A stretch of DNA of 64,000 bases from contig CANUEZ040000191.1 in NCBI GenBank assembly GCA_948099385.1, forward strand, positions 3,658,001 through 3,722,000, read 5' to 3'. The translations under genes and the position numbers were made by a program. The stretch is from Fasciola hepatica. Lineage: Eukaryota; Platyhelminthes; Trematoda; Plagiorchiida; Fasciolidae. This document shows, one piece after another, positions 13,017 to 26,608 of the stretch (positions within the stretch are counted from its first letter, which is position 1; every line of letters starts with the position of its first letter). The notes beneath the pieces were generated by a model that was not told where the DNA came from, made no database searches, and saw nothing but the letters and a program-made list of their open reading frames with translations.

Positions 13017-14707
13017 TTGTGGTTTGGGTGTTCGACTGACATTCGTTCACCCCAACCCTTGTTCGTGTCTCCGAGTGGGCTCTGTCCATGTGCAATGCTC
13101 ATGATTCCCTTAGCGGATCAAACAGCTGTACAGTGCTTCCATAATTTCAATGGTCAGTTCAGTGTTCAAGCTGCATGCAGGATCATATTATACAAATCTA
13201 CTCTGCTACTGCTCTATTGCATTGTATGAGCAATCTGTGTGGATTGTTCATAGGGGAATGCCTTGGTTTTACTTAGGCCCATAAATAGAGAAGTGATGGA
13301 ACATAGGATTGGATCGGTGTGCGAGAATTTGGTTGTTACCGTTCAAAGCGAAAGCGAAAGCCGAAGCCAATTTGGGGATTGTGCTATATCATGTATTGTA
13401 TATGTTGAACAAAGCGTTGAGACCCATATCGGATAGCCTTGTGCTTTGGGTGTTCGACTGACATTCGTTCACCCCAACCCTTGTTCGTGTCTCCGAGTGG
13501 GCTCTGTCCATGTGCAATGCTCATGATTCCCTTAGCGGATCAAACAGCTGTACAGTGCTTCCATAATTTTAAATGGTCAGTTCAGTGTTCAAGCTGCATG
13601 GAGAATCATATTATACAAATCTACTCTGCTACTGCTCTATTGCATTGTATGAGCAATCTGTGTGGATTGTTCATAGGGGAATGCCTTGGTTTTACTTAGG
13701 CCCATAAATAGAGAAGTGATGGAACATAGGATTGGATCGGTGTGCGAGAATTTGGTTGTTACCGTTCAAAGCGAAAGCGAAAGCCGAAGCCAATTTGGGG
13801 ATTGTGCTTCATCATGTATTGTATATGTTGAACAAAGCGTTGAGTCCCATATGGTATAGCCTTGTGGTTTGGGTGTTCGACTGACATTCGTTCACCCCAA
13901 CCCTTGTTCGTATCTCGGAGTGGGCTCTGTCCATTTGCGATGCTCATGATTCCCTTTGGGGATCAAACAGCTGTACAGTGCTTCCATCATTTTCAATGGT
14001 CAGTTCAGTGTTCAAGCTGCATGCAGAATCATATTATACAAATCTACTCTGCTACTGCTCTATTGCATTGTATGAGCAATCTGTGTGGATTGTTCATAGG
14101 GGAATGCCTTGGTTTTACTTAGGCCCATAAATAGAGAAGTGATGGAACATAGGATTGGATCGGTGTGCGAGAATTTGGTTGTTACCGTTCAAAGCGAAAG
14201 CGAAAGCCGAAGCCAATTTCGGGATTGTGCTATATCATGTGTTGTATATGTTGAACAAAGCGTTGAGACCCATATCGGATAGCCTTGTGGTTTGGGTGTT
14301 CGACTGACATTCGTTCACCCCAACCCTTGTTCGTGTCTCCGAGTGGGCTCTGTCCATGTGCAATGCTCATGATTCCCTTAGCGGATCAAACAGCTGTACA
14401 GTGCTTCCATCATTTTCAATGGTCAGTTCAGTGTTCAAGCTGCATTGAGATACATATTATACAAATCTACTCTGCTACTGCTCTATTGCATTGTATGAGA
14501 AATCTGTGTGGATTGTTCATAGGGGAAAGGCTTGGTTTTAACTAGGCCCATAAATAGAGAATTGATGGAACATAGGATTGGATCGGTGTGCGAGAATTTG
14601 GTTGTTACCGTTCAAAGCGAAAGCGAAAGCCGAAGACAATTTGGGGAATGTGCTATATCATGTGTTGTATATGTTGAACAAAGCGTTGAGACCCATATCG
14701 GATAGCC
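13017..14707 (+). repeat. Heterogeneous block, four monomers
   Basis: Monomers start at 13017, 13439, 13862 and 14285. The 13862 copy carries CCATTTGCGATGCTC with CCCTTTGGGG, an allele pair also found at 15130 and, nearly, at 18091. The 14285 copy ends with GCCGAAGACAATTT and GGGGAATGTGC, a tail found again at the end of the 17246 monomer, so the 7-monomer repeat that follows has its left junction inside 14285. Confidence 0.88.
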
Positions 14708-17668
14708 TTGTGCTTTGGGTGTTCGACTGACTTTCGTTCACCCCAACCCTTGTTCGTGTCTCCGAGTGGGCTCTGTCCATGTGCAATGCTCATGATTCCC
14801 TTAGCGGATCAAACAGCTGTACAGTGCTTCCATAATTTTAAATGGTCAGTTCAGTGTTCAAGCTGCATGGAGAATCATATTATACAAATCTACTCTGCTA
14901 CTGCTCTATTGCATTGTATGAGCAATCTGTGTGGATTGTTCATAGGGAATGCCTTGGTTTTACTTAGGCCCATAAATAGAGAAGTGATGGAACATAGGAT
15001 TGGATCGGTGTGCGAGAATTTGGTTGTTACCGTTCAAAGCGAAAGCGAAAGCCGAAGCCAATTTGGGGATTGTGCTATATCATGTGTTGTATTTGTTGAA
15101 CAAAGCGTTGAGACCCATATGGGATAGCCTTGTGGTTTGGGTGTTCGACTGACATTCGTTCACCCCAACCCTTGTTCGTGTCTCCGAGTGGGCTCTGTCC
15201 ATTTGCGATGCTCATGATTCCCTTTGGGGATCAAACAGCTGTAGAGTGCTTCCATAATTTTCAATGGTCAGTTCAGTGTTCAAGCTGCATGGAGAATCAT
15301 ATTATACAAATCTACTCTGCTACTGCTCTATTGCATTGTATGAGCAATCTGTGTGGATTTTTCATAGGGGAATGCCTTGGTTTTACTTAGGCCCATAAAT
15401 AGAGAAGTGATGGAACATAGGATTGGATCGGTGTGCGAGAATTTGGTTGTTACCGTTCAAAGCGAAAGCGAAAGCCGAAGCCAATTTGGGGATTGTGCTA
15501 TATCATGTGTTGTATATGTTGAACAAAGCGTTGAGACCCATATCGGATAGACTTGTGGTTTGGGTGTTCGACTGACATTCGTTCACCCCAACCCTTGTTC
15601 GTATCTCGGAGTGGGCTCTGTCCATGTGCAATGCTCATGATTCCCTTAGCGGATCAAACAGCTGTACAGTGCTTCCATAATTTTCAATGGTCAGTTCAGT
15701 GTTCAAGCTGCATGGAGAATCATATTATACAAATCTACTCTGCTACTGCTCTATTGCATTGTATGAGCAATCTGTGTGGATTGTTCATAAGGGAATGCCT
15801 TGGTTTTACTTAGGCCCATAAATAGAGAAGTGATGGAACATAGGATTGGATCGGTGTGCGAGAATTCGGTTGTTACCGTTCAAAGCGAAAGCGAAAGCCG
15901 AAGCCAATTTGGGGATTGTGCTTTATCATGTGTTGTATATGTTGAACAAAGCGTTGAGACCCATATCGGATAGCCTTGTGGTTTGGGTGTTCGACTGACA
16001 TTCGTTCACCCCAACCCTTGTTCGTGTCTCCGAGTGGGCTCTGTCCATGTGCAATGCTCATGATTCCCTTAGCGGATCAAACAGCTGTACAGTGCTTCCA
16101 TCATTTTCAATGGTCAGTTCAGTGTTCAAGCTGCATGGAGAATCATATTATACAAATCTACTCTGCTACTGCTCTATTGCATTGTATGAGCAATCTGTGT
16201 GGGGATTGTTCAAAGGGGAATGCCTTGGTTTTAACTAGGCCCATAAATAGAGAAGTGATGGAACATAGGATTGGATCGGTGTGCGAGAATTTGGTTGTTA
16301 CCGTTCAAAGCGAAAGCGAAAGCCGAAGCCAATTTGGGGATTGTGCTATATCATGTGTTGTATATGTTGAACAAAGCGTTGAGACCCATATGGGATAGCC
16401 TTGTGGTTTGGGTGTTCGACTGACATTCGTTCACCCCAACCCTTGTTCGTATCTCCGAGTGGGCTCTCTCCATGTGCAATGCTCATGATTCCCTTAGCGG
16501 ATCAAACAGCTGTACAGTGCTTCCATCATTTCAATGGTCAGTTCAGTGTTCAAGCTGCATGGAGAATCATATTATACAAATCTACTCTGCTACTGCTCTA
16601 TTGCATTGTATGTGCAATCTGTGTGGATTGTTCATAAGGGAATGCCTTGGTTTTACTTAGGCCCATAAATAGAGAAGTGATGGAACATAGGATTGGATCG
16701 GTGTGCGAGAATTTGGTTGTTACCGTTCAAAGCGAAAGCGAAAGCCGAAGCCAATTTGGGGATTGTGCTCTATCATGTGTTGTATATGTTGAACAAAGCG
16801 TTGAGACCCATATCGGATAGCCTTGTGCTTTGGGTGTTCGACTGACATTCGTTCACCCCAACCCTTGTTCGTGTCTCCGAGTGGGCTCTGTCCATGTGCA
16901 ATGCTCATGATTCCCTTAGCGGATCAAACAGCTGTACAGTGCTTCCATCATTTTCAATGGTCAGTTCAGTGTTCAAGCTGCATGGAGAATCATATTATAC
17001 AAATCTACTCTGCTACTGCTCTATTGCATTGTATGAGAAATCTGTGTGGATTGTTCATAGGGGAATGCCTTGGTTTTACTTAGGCCCATAAATAGAGAAG
17101 TGATGGAACATGGGATTGGATCGGTGTGCGAGAATTTGGTTGTTACCGTTCAAAGCGAAAGCGAAAGCCGAAGCCAATTTGGGGATTGTGCTATATCATG
17201 TGTTGTATATGTTGAACAAAGCTTTGAGACCCATAAGGTATAGCCTTGTGGTTTGGGTGTTCGACTGACATTCGTTCACCCCAACCCATGCTCGTGTCTC
17301 CGAGTGGGCTCTGTCCATGTGCAATGCTCATGATTCGCTTAGCGGATCAAACAGCTGTACAGTGCTTCCATCATTTTCAATGGTCAGTTCAGTGTTCAAG
17401 CTGCATGGAGAATCATATTATACAAATCTACTCTGCTACTGCTCTATTGCATTGTATGAGCAATCTGTGTGGATTGTTCATAAGGGAATGCCTTGGTTTT
17501 ACTTAGGCCCATAAATAGAGAAGTGATGGAACATAGGATTGGATCGGTGTGCGAGAATTTGGTTGTTACCGTTCAAAGCGAAAGCGAAAGCCGAAGACAA
17601 TTTGGGGAATGTGCTATATCATGTGTTGTATATGTTGAACAAAGCGTTGAGACCCATATCGGATAGCC
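14708..17668 (+). repeat. Large HOR, copy 1 (7 monomers, 2961 bp)
   Basis: Monomers start at 14708, 15130, 15553, 15976, 16401, 16823 and 17246. The first two align with 17669 and 18091 at an offset of 2961 bp. The other five align with 18937-21051 at 3384 bp. Shared rare alleles include GACTTTCG (14708/17669), CTGTAGAG (15130/18091), GGATAGACTTG (15553/18937), GTGTGGGGATTGTTCAAAGG (15976/19360), GGCTCTCTCC (16401/19785) and CCCATGCTCG (17246/20630). Confidence 0.88.
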
Positions 17669-20600
17669 TTGTGCTTTGGGTGTTCGACTGACTTTCGTTC
17701 ACCCCAACCCTTGTTCGTGTCTCCGAGTGGGCTCTGTCCATGTGCAATGCTCATGATTCCCTTTGCGGATCAAACAGCTGTACAGTGCTTCCATAATTTT
17801 AAATGGTCAGTTCAGTGTTCAAGCTGCATGGAGAATCATATTATACAAATCTACTCTGCTACTGCTCTATTGCATTGTATGAGCAATCTGTGTGGATTGT
17901 TCATAGGGAATGCCTTGGTTTTACTTAGGCCCATAAATAGAGAAGTGATGGAACATAGGATTGGTTCGGTGTGCGAGAATTTGGTTGTTACCGTTCAAAG
18001 CGAAAGCGAAAGCCGAAGCCAATTTGGGGATTGTGCTATATCATGTGTTGTATTTGTTGAACAAAGCGTTGAGACCCATATGGGATAGCCTTGTGGTTTG
18101 GGTGTTCGACTGACATTCGTTCACCCCAACCCTTGTTCGTGTCTCCGAGTGGGCTCTGTCCATTTGCGATGCTCATGATTCCCTTTTGGGATCAAACAGC
18201 TGTAGAGTGCTTCCATAATTTTCAATGGTCAGTTCAGTGTTCAAGCTGCATGGAGAATCATATTATACAAATCTACTCTGCTACTGCTCTATTGCATTGT
18301 ATGAGCAATCTGTGTGGATTTTTCATAGGGGAATGCCTTGGTTTTACTTAGGCCCATAAATAGAGAAGTGATGGAACATAGGATTGGATCGGTGTGCGAG
18401 AATTTGGTTGTTACCGTTCAAAGCGAAAGCGAAAGCCGAAGCCAATTTGGGGATTGTGCTATATCATGTGTTGTATATGTTGAACAAAGCGTTGAGACCC
18501 ATATCGGATAGCCTTGTGGTTTGGGTGTTCGACTGACTTTCGTTCACCCCAACCCTTGTTCGTGTCTCCGAGTGGGCTCTGTCCATGTGCAATGCTCATG
18601 ATTCCCTTAGCGGATCAAACAGCTGTACAGTGCTTCCATCATTTTCAATGGTCAGTTCAGTGTTCAAGCTGCATGGAGATACATATTATACAAATCTACT
18701 CTGCTACTGCTCTATTGCATTGTATGAGCAATCTGTGTGGATTGTTCATAGGGGAAATTCTTGGTTTTAACTAGGCCCATAAATAGAGAAGTGATGGAAC
18801 ATAGGATTGGATCGGTGTGCGAGAATTTGGTTGTTACCGTTCAAAGCGAAAGCGAAAGCCGAAGCCAATTTGGGGATTGTGTTATATCATGTGTTGTATA
18901 TGTTGAACAAAGCGTTGAGACCCATATCGGATAGACTTGTGGTTTGGGTGTTCGACTGACATTCGTTCACCCCAACCCTTGTTCGTATCTCGGAGTGGGC
19001 TCTGTCCATGTGCAATGCTCATGATTCCCTTAGCGGATCAAACAGCTGTACAGTGCTTCCATAATTTTCAATGGTCAGTTCAGTGTTCAAGCTGCATGGA
19101 GAATCATATTATACCAATCTACTCTGCTACTGCTCTATTGCATTGTATGAGCAATCTGTGTGGATTGTTCATAAGGGAATGCCTTGGTTTTACTTAGGCC
19201 CATAAATAGAGAAGTGATGGAACATAGGATTGGATCGGTGTGCGAGAATTCGGTTGTTACCGTTCAAAGCGAAAGCGAAAGCCGAAGCCAATTTGGGGAT
19301 TGTGCTTTATCATGTGTTGTATATGTTGAACAAAGCGTTGAGACCCATATCGGATAGCCTTGTGGTTTGGGTGTTCGACTGACATTCGTTCACCCCAACC
19401 CTTGTTCGTGTCTCCGAGTGGGCTCTGTCCATGTGCAATGCTCATGATTCCCTTAGCGGATCAAACAGCTGTACAGTGCTTCCATCATTTTCAATGGTCA
19501 GTTCAGTGTTCAAGCTGCATGGAGAATCATATTATACAAATCTACTCTGCTACTGCTCTATTGCATTGTATGAGCAATCTGTGTGGGGATTGTTCAAAGG
19601 GGAATGCCTTGGTTTTAACTAGGCCCATAAATAGAGAAGTGATGGAACATAGGATTGGATCGGTGTGCGAGAATTTGGTTGTTACCGTTCAAAGCGAAAG
19701 CGAAAGCCGAAGCCAATTTGGGGATTGTGCTATATCATGTGTTGTATATGTTGAACAAAGCGTTGAGACCCATATCGGATAGCCTTGTGGTTTGGGTGTT
19801 CGACTGACATTCGTTCACCCCAACCCTTGTTCGTATCTCCGAGTGGGCTCTCTCCATGTGCAATGCTCATGATTCCCTTAGCGGATCAAACAGCTGTACA
19901 GTGCTTCCATCATTTCAATGGTCAGTTCAGTGTTCAAGCTGCATGGAGAATCATATTATACAAATCTACTCTGCTACTGCTCTATTGCATTGTATGTGCA
20001 ATCTGTGTGGATTGTTCATAAGGGAATGCCTTGGTTTTACTTAGGCCCATAAATAGAGAAGTGATGGAACATAGGATTGGATCGGTGTGCGAGAATTTGA
20101 TTGTTACCGTTCAAAGCGAAAGCGAAAGCCGAAGCCAATTTGGGGATTGTGCTCTATCATGTGTTGTATATGTTGAACAAAGCGTTGAGACCCATATCGG
20201 ATAGCCTTGTGCTTTGGGTGTTCGACTGACATTCGTTCACCCCAACCCTTGTTCGTGTCTCCGAGTGGGCTCTGTCCATGTGCAATGCTCATGATTCCCT
20301 TAGCGGATCAAACAGCTGTACAGTGCTTCCATAATTTTAAATGGTCAGTTCAGTGTTCAAGCTTCATGGAGAATCATATTATACAAATCTACTCTGCTAC
20401 TGCTCTATTGCATTGTATGAGAAATCTGTGTGGATTGTTCATAGGGGAATGCCTTGGTTTTACTTAGGCCCATAAATAGAGAAGTGATGGAACATGGGAT
20501 TGGATCGGTGTGCGAGAATTTGGTTGTTACCGTTCAAAGCGAAAGCGAAAGCCGAAGCCAATTTGGGGATTGTGCTATATCATGTGTTGTATATGTTGAA

Positions 20601-21051
20601 CAAAGCGTTGAGACCCATAAGGTATAGCCTTGTGGTTTGGGTGTTCGACTGACATTCGTTCACCCCAACCCATGCTCGTGTCTCCGAGTGGGCTCTGTCC
20701 ATGTGCAATGCTCATGATTCGCTTAGCGGATCAAACAGCTGTACAGTGCTTCCATCATTTTCAATGGTCAGTTCAGTGTTCAAGCTGCATGGAGAATCAT
20801 ATTATACAAATCTACTCTGCTACTGCTCTATTGCATTGTATGAGCAATCTGTGTGGATTGTTCATAAGGGAATGCCTTGGTTTTACTTAGGCCCATAAAT
20901 AGAGAAGTGATGGAACATAGGATTGGATCGGTGTGCGAGAATTTGGTTGTTACCGTTCAAAGCGAAAGCGAAAGCCGAAGCCAATTTGGCATTGTGCTAT
21001 ATCATGTGTTGAATATGTTGAACAAAGCGTTGAGACCCATATGGGATAGCC
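17669..21051 (+). repeat. Large HOR, copy 2 (8 monomers, 3383 bp)
   Basis: Monomers start at 17669, 18091, 18514, 18937, 19360, 19785, 20207 and 20630. The order matches copy 1 except for one extra monomer at 18514, which resembles 14285 and carries the unique GGGGAAATTCTTGG. The 20630 monomer has lost one base (TTTGGCATTGTGC), giving 422 bp. Confidence 0.88.
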
Positions 21052-22319
21052 TTGTGGTTTAGGTGTTCGACTGACATTCGTTCACCCCAACCCTTGTTCG
21101 TGTCTCCGAGTGGGCTCTGTCCATGTGCAATGCTCATGATTCCCTTAGCGGATCAAACAGCTGTACAGTGCTTCCATCATTTTCAATGGTCAGTTCAGTG
21201 TTCAAGCTGCATGGAGAATCATATTATACAAATCTACTCTGCTACTGCTCAATTGCATTGTATGAGCAATCTGTGTGGATTGTTCATAAGGGAATGCCTT
21301 GGTTTTACTTAGGCCCATAAATAGAGAAGTGATGGAACATAGGATTGGATCGGTGTGCGAGAATTTGGTTGTTACCGTTCAAAGCGAAAGCGAAAGCCGA
21401 AGCCAATTTGGGGATTGTGCTTTATCATGTGTTGTATATGTTGAACAAAGCGTTGAGACCCATATCGGATAGCCTTGTGGTTTGGGTGTTCGACTGACAT
21501 TCGTTCACCCCAACCCTTGTTCGTGTCTCCGAGTGGGCTCTGCCCATGTGCAATGCTCATGATTCCCTTAGCGGATCAAACAGCTGTACAGTGCTTCCAT
21601 CATTTTCAATGGTCAGTTCAGTGTTCAAGCTGCATGGAGAATCATATTATACAAATCTACTCTGCTACTAATCTATTGCATTGTATGAGCAATCTGTGTG
21701 GATTGTTCATAGGGGAATGCCTTGGTTTTAACTAGGCCCATAAATAGAGAAGTGATGGAACATAGGATTGGATCGAAGTGGGAGAATTAGGTTGTTACCG
21801 TTCAAAGCGAAAGCGAAAGCCGAAGCCAATTTGGGGATTGTGCTTTATCATGTATTGTATATGTTGAACAAAGCGTTGAGACTCATATGGGATAGCCTTG
21901 TGGTTTGGGTGTTCGACTGACATTCGTTCACCCCAACCCTTGTTCGTGTCTCCGAGAGGGCTCAGTACATGTGCAATGCACATGATTCCTTTAGCGGATC
22001 AAACAGCTGTACAGTGCTTCCATCATTTCAATGGTCAGTTCAGTGTTCAAGCTGCATGGAGAATCATATTATACAAATCTACTCTGCTACTGCTCTATTG
22101 CATTGTATGAGCAATCTGTGTGGATTGTTCATAAGGGAATGCCTTGGTTTTACTTAGGCCCATAAATAGAGAAGTGATGGAACATAGGATTGGATCGGTG
22201 TGAGAGACTTTGGTTGTTACCGTTCAAAGCAAAAGCGAAAGCCGAAGCCAATTTGGGGATTGTGCTATATCATGTAGTGTATATGTTGAACAAAGCGTTG
22301 AGACCCATATGGGATAGCC
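21052..22319 (+). repeat. Heterogeneous block, three monomers
   Basis: Monomers start at 21052, 21475 and 21898. The 21475 copy has CTACTAATC and GATCGAAGTGGGAG, unusual changes in normally steady parts. The 21898 copy has the perfect palindrome allele at 21968-21984 and the short T run, so it is 422 bp. Confidence 0.88.
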
Positions 22320-25300
22320 TTGTGGTTTGGGTGTTCGACTGACTTTCGTTCACCCCAACCCTTGTTCGTGTCTCCGAGTGGGCTCTGTCCATGTGCAATG
22401 CTCATGATTCCCTTAGCGGATCAAACAGCTGTACAGTGCTTCCATCATTTTCAATGGTCAGTTCAGTGTTCAAGCTGCATGGAGATACATATTATACAAA
22501 TCTACTCTGCTACTGCTCTATTGCATTGTATGAGAAATCTGTGTGGATTGTTCATAGGAGAATGCCTTGGTTTTACTTAGGCCCATAAATAGAGAAGTGA
22601 TGGAACATGGGATTGGATCGGTGTGCGAGAATTTGGTTGTTACCGTTCAAAGCGAAAGCGAAAGCCGAAGCCAATTTGGGGATTGTGCTATATCATGTGT
22701 TGTATATGTTGAACAAAGCGTTGAGACCCATAAGGTATAGCCTTGTGGTTTGGGTGTTCGACTGACATTCGTTCACCCCAACCCATGCTCGTGTCTCCGA
22801 GTGGGCTCTGTCCATGTGCAATGCTCATGATTCGCTTAGCGGATCAAACAGCTGTACAGTGCTTCCATCATTTTCAATGGTCAGTTCAGTGTTCAAGCTG
22901 CATGGAGAATCATATTATACAAATCTACTCTGCTACTGCTCTATTGCATTGTATGAGCAATCTGTGTGGATTGTTCATAAGGGAATGCCTTGGTTTTACT
23001 TAGGCCCATAAATAGAGAAGTGATGGAACATAGGATTGGATCGGTGTGCGAGAATTTGGTTGTTACCGTTCAAAGCGAAAGCGAAAGCCGAAGCCAATTT
23101 GGGGATTGTGCTTTATCATGTATTGTATATGTTGAACAAAGCGTTGAGACCCATATGGTATAGCCTTGTGGTTTGGGTGTTCGACTGACATTCGTTCACC
23201 CCAACCCTTGTTCGTGTCTCCGAGTGGGCTCTGTCCATGTGCAATGCTCATGATTCCCTTAGCGGATCAAACAGCTGTACAGTGCTTCCATAATTTTCAA
23301 TGGTCAGTTCAGAGTTCAAGCTGCATGGAGAATCATATTATACAAATCTACTCTGCTACTGCTCTATTGCATTGTATGAGCAATCTGTGTGGATTGTTCA
23401 TAGGGGAATGCCTTGGTTTTACTTAGGCCCATAAATAGAGAAGTGATGGAACATAGGATTGGATCGGTGTGCGAGAATTTGGTTGTTACCGTTCAAAGCG
23501 AGAGCGAAAGCCGAAGCCAATTTGGGGATTGTGCTTTATCATGTGTTGTATATGTTGAACAAAGCGTTCGGACCCATATCGGATAGCCTTGTGGTTTGGG
23601 TGTTCGACTGACATTCGTTCACCCCAACCCTTGTTCGTGTCTCCGAGTGGGTTCTGCCCATGTGCAATGCTCATGATTCGCTTAGCGGATCAAACAGCTG
23701 TACAGTGCTTCCATCATTTTCAATGGTCAGTTCAGTGTTCAAGCTGCATGCAGAATCATAATATACAAATCTACTCTGCTACTGCTCTATTGCATTGTAT
23801 GAGCAATCTGTGTGGATTGTTCATAGGGGAATGCCTTGGTTTTACTTAGGCCCATAAATAGAGAAGTGATGGAACATAGGATTGGATCGGTGTGCGAGAA
23901 TTTGGTTGTTACCGTTCAAAGCGAGAGCGAAAGCCGAAGCCAATTTGGGGATTGTGCTATATCATGTGTTGTATATGTTGAACAAATCGTTCGGACCCAT
24001 ATCGGATAGCCTTGTGGTTTGGGTGTTCGACTGACATTCGTTCACCCCAACCCTTGTTCGTGTCTCCGAGTGGGCTCAGTATATGTGCAATGCACATGAT
24101 TCCCTTAGCGGATCAAACAGCTGTACAGTGCTTCCATCATTTTCAATGGTCAGTTCAGTGTTCAAGCTGCATGGAGAATCATATTATACAAATCTACTCT
24201 GCTACTGCTCTATTGCATTGTATGAGCAATCTGTGTGGATTGTTCATAGGGGAATGCCTTGGTTTTACTTAGGCCCATAAATAGAGAAGTGATGGAACAT
24301 AGGATTGGATCGGTGTGCGAGAATTTGGTTGTTACCGTTCAAAGCAAAAGCGAAAGCCGAAGCCAATTTGGGGATTGTGCAATATCATGTGTTGTATATG
24401 TTGAACAAAGCTTTTAGACCCATATGGGATAGCCTTGTGGTTTGGGTGTTCGACTGACATTCGTTCACCCCAACCCTTGTTCGTGTCTCCGAGTGGGCTC
24501 TGTCCATGTGTAATGCTCATGATTCCCTTAGCGGATCAAACAGCTGTACAGTGCTTCCATCATTTCAATGGTCAGTTCAGTGTTCAAGCTGCATGGAGAA
24601 TCATATTATACCAATCTACTCTGCTACTGCTCTATTGCATTGTATGAGCAATCTGTGTGGATTTTTCATAGGGGAATGCCTTGGTTTTACTTAGGCCCAT
24701 AAATAGAGAAGTGATGTAAAATAGGATTGGATCGGTGTGCGAGAATTTGATTGTTACCGTTCAAAGCGAAAGCGAAAGCCGAAGCCAATTTGGGGATTGT
24801 GCTATATCATGTATTGTATATGTTGAACAAAGCGTTGAGACCCATATCGGATGGCCTTGTGGTTTGGGTGTTCGACTGACATTCGTTCACCCCAACCCTT
24901 GTTCGTGTCTCCGAGTGGGTTCTGTCCATGTGCAATGCTCATGATTCGCTTAGCGGATCAAACAGCTGTACAGTGCTTCCATAATTTTCAATGGTCAGTT
25001 CAGTGTTCAAGCTGCATGGAGAATCATATTATACAAATCTACTCTGCTACTACTCTATTGCATTGTGTGAGCAATCTGTGTGGATTGTTCATAGGGGAAT
25101 GCCTTGGTTTTACTTAGGCCCATAAATAGAGAAGTGATGGAACATAGGATTGGATCGGTGTGCGAGAATTTGGTTGTTACCGTTCAAAGCGAAAGCGAAA
25201 GCCGAAGCCAATTCGGGGATTTTGCTTTTCGTGTATTGCCAATTTTGAACAAAGCGTTGAGACCCGTATCGGATAGCCTTGTGATCTGAATATTCGACTG

Positions 25301-26545
25301 ACATTCGTTCACCCCAACCCTTGTTCGTGTCCCCGTATGGGCTCTGTCCATGTGCAATGCTCATGATTCGCTTAGCGGATCAAACAGCTGTACAGTGCTT
25401 CCATCATTTTCAATGGTCAGTTCAGTGTTCAAGCTGCATGGAGAATCATATTATACAAATCTACTCTGCTACTGCTCTATTGCATTGTATGAGCAATCTG
25501 TGTGGATTGTTCATAAGGGAATGCCTTGGTTTTATTTAGGCCCATAAATAGAAAAGTGATGGAACATAGGATTGGATCGGTGTGCGAGAATTTGGTTGTC
25601 ACCGTTCAAAGCAAAAGCGAAAGCCGAAGCCAATTTGGGGATTGTGCTATATCATGTAGTGTATATGTTGAACAAAGCTTTGAGACCCATATCGGATAGC
25701 CTTGTGGTTTGGGTGTTCGACTGACATTCGTTCACCCCAACCCTTGTTCGTGTCTCCGAGTGGGTTCTGTCCATGTGCAATGCTCATGATTCCCTTAGCG
25801 GATCAAACAGCTGTACAGTGCTTCCATCATTTCAATGGTCAGTTCAGTGTTCAAGCTGCATGGAGAATCATATTATACAAATCTACTCTGCTACTGCTCT
25901 ATTGCATTGTATGAGCAATCTGTGTGGATTTTTCATAGGGGAATGCCTTGGTTTTACTTAGGCCCATAAATAGAGAAGTGATGGAACATAGGATTGGATC
26001 GGTGTTGGAGAATTCGGTTGTTACCGTTCAAAGCGAAAGCGAAAGCCGAAGCCAATTTGGGGATTGTGCTATATCATGTAGTGTATATGTTTAACAAAGC
26101 GTTGAGACCCATATCGGATGGCCTTGTGGTTTGGGTGTTCGACTGACATTCGTTCACCCCAACCCTTGTTCGTGTCTCCGAGTGGGTTCTGTCCATGTGC
26201 AATGCTCATGATTCGCTTAGCGGATCAAACAGCTGTACAGTGCTTCCATAATTTTCAATGGTCAGTTCAGTGTTCAAGCTGCATGGAGAATCATATTATA
26301 CAAATCTACTCTGCTACTACTCTATTGCATTGTGTGAGCAATCTTTGTGGATTGTTCATAGGGGAATGCCTTGGTTTTACTTAGGCCCATAAATAGAGAA
26401 GTGATGGAACATAGGATTGGATCGGTGTGCGAGAATTTGGTTGTTACCGTTCAAAGCGAAAGCGAAAGCCGAAGCCAATTTGGGGATTGTGCTTTTCGTG
26501 TATTGCCAATGTTGAACAAAGCGTTGAGACCCATATCGGATAGCC
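22320..26545 (+). repeat. Longest HOR, copy 1 (10 monomers, 4226 bp)
   Basis: Monomers start at 22320, 22743, 23166, 23589, 24012, 24435, 24857, 25279, 25702 and 26124. Each has a partner in 26546-31194: the first four at an offset of 4226 bp and the rest at 4649 bp. Diagnostic shared alleles include CATAGGAGAATGCC (22320), CCCATGCTCG (22743), CAGAGTTCAAG (23166), GTTCGGACCC (23589), GTATATGTGCAATG (24012), GTGATGTAAAATAGG (24435), GGATGGCCTTG (24857) and AATCTTTGTGG (26124). Confidence 0.9.
25221..25340 (+). repeat. Diverged subfamily patch 1
   Basis: This stretch spans the end of one monomer and the start of the next (25279) and differs from the consensus far more than the surrounding sequence. 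It has TTGCTTTTCGTG for TGTGCTATATCATG, GCCAATTTTG for GTATATGTTG, GTGATCTGAATATTCGAC for GTGGTTTGGGTGTTCGAC, and CCCCGTATGG for CTCCGAGTGG. The clustering of changes looks like conversion from, or a junction with, a second satellite subfamily rather than scattered mutation. Confidence 0.75.
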
Positions 26546-26608
26546 TTGTGATCTGAATATTCGACTTACATTCGTTCACCCCAACCCTTGTTCGTGTCCC
26601 CGTATGGG
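26491..26608 (+). repeat. Diverged subfamily patch 2
   Basis: It carries the same allele set as the patch at 25221 (GCTTTTCGTG, TTGCCAATG, GTGATCTGAATATTCGAC, CCCCGTATGG), three monomers further on. It spans the start of the monomer at 26546. Confidence 0.75.

Noticed and set aside
14708..15127. 139-140-codon frames spanning nearly a whole monomer (7943, 14708, 15976, 17669, 19360)
   Set aside because: They arise only where a 1-bp G-run loss or 2-bp GT-run gain fuses two short frames. Accidental.
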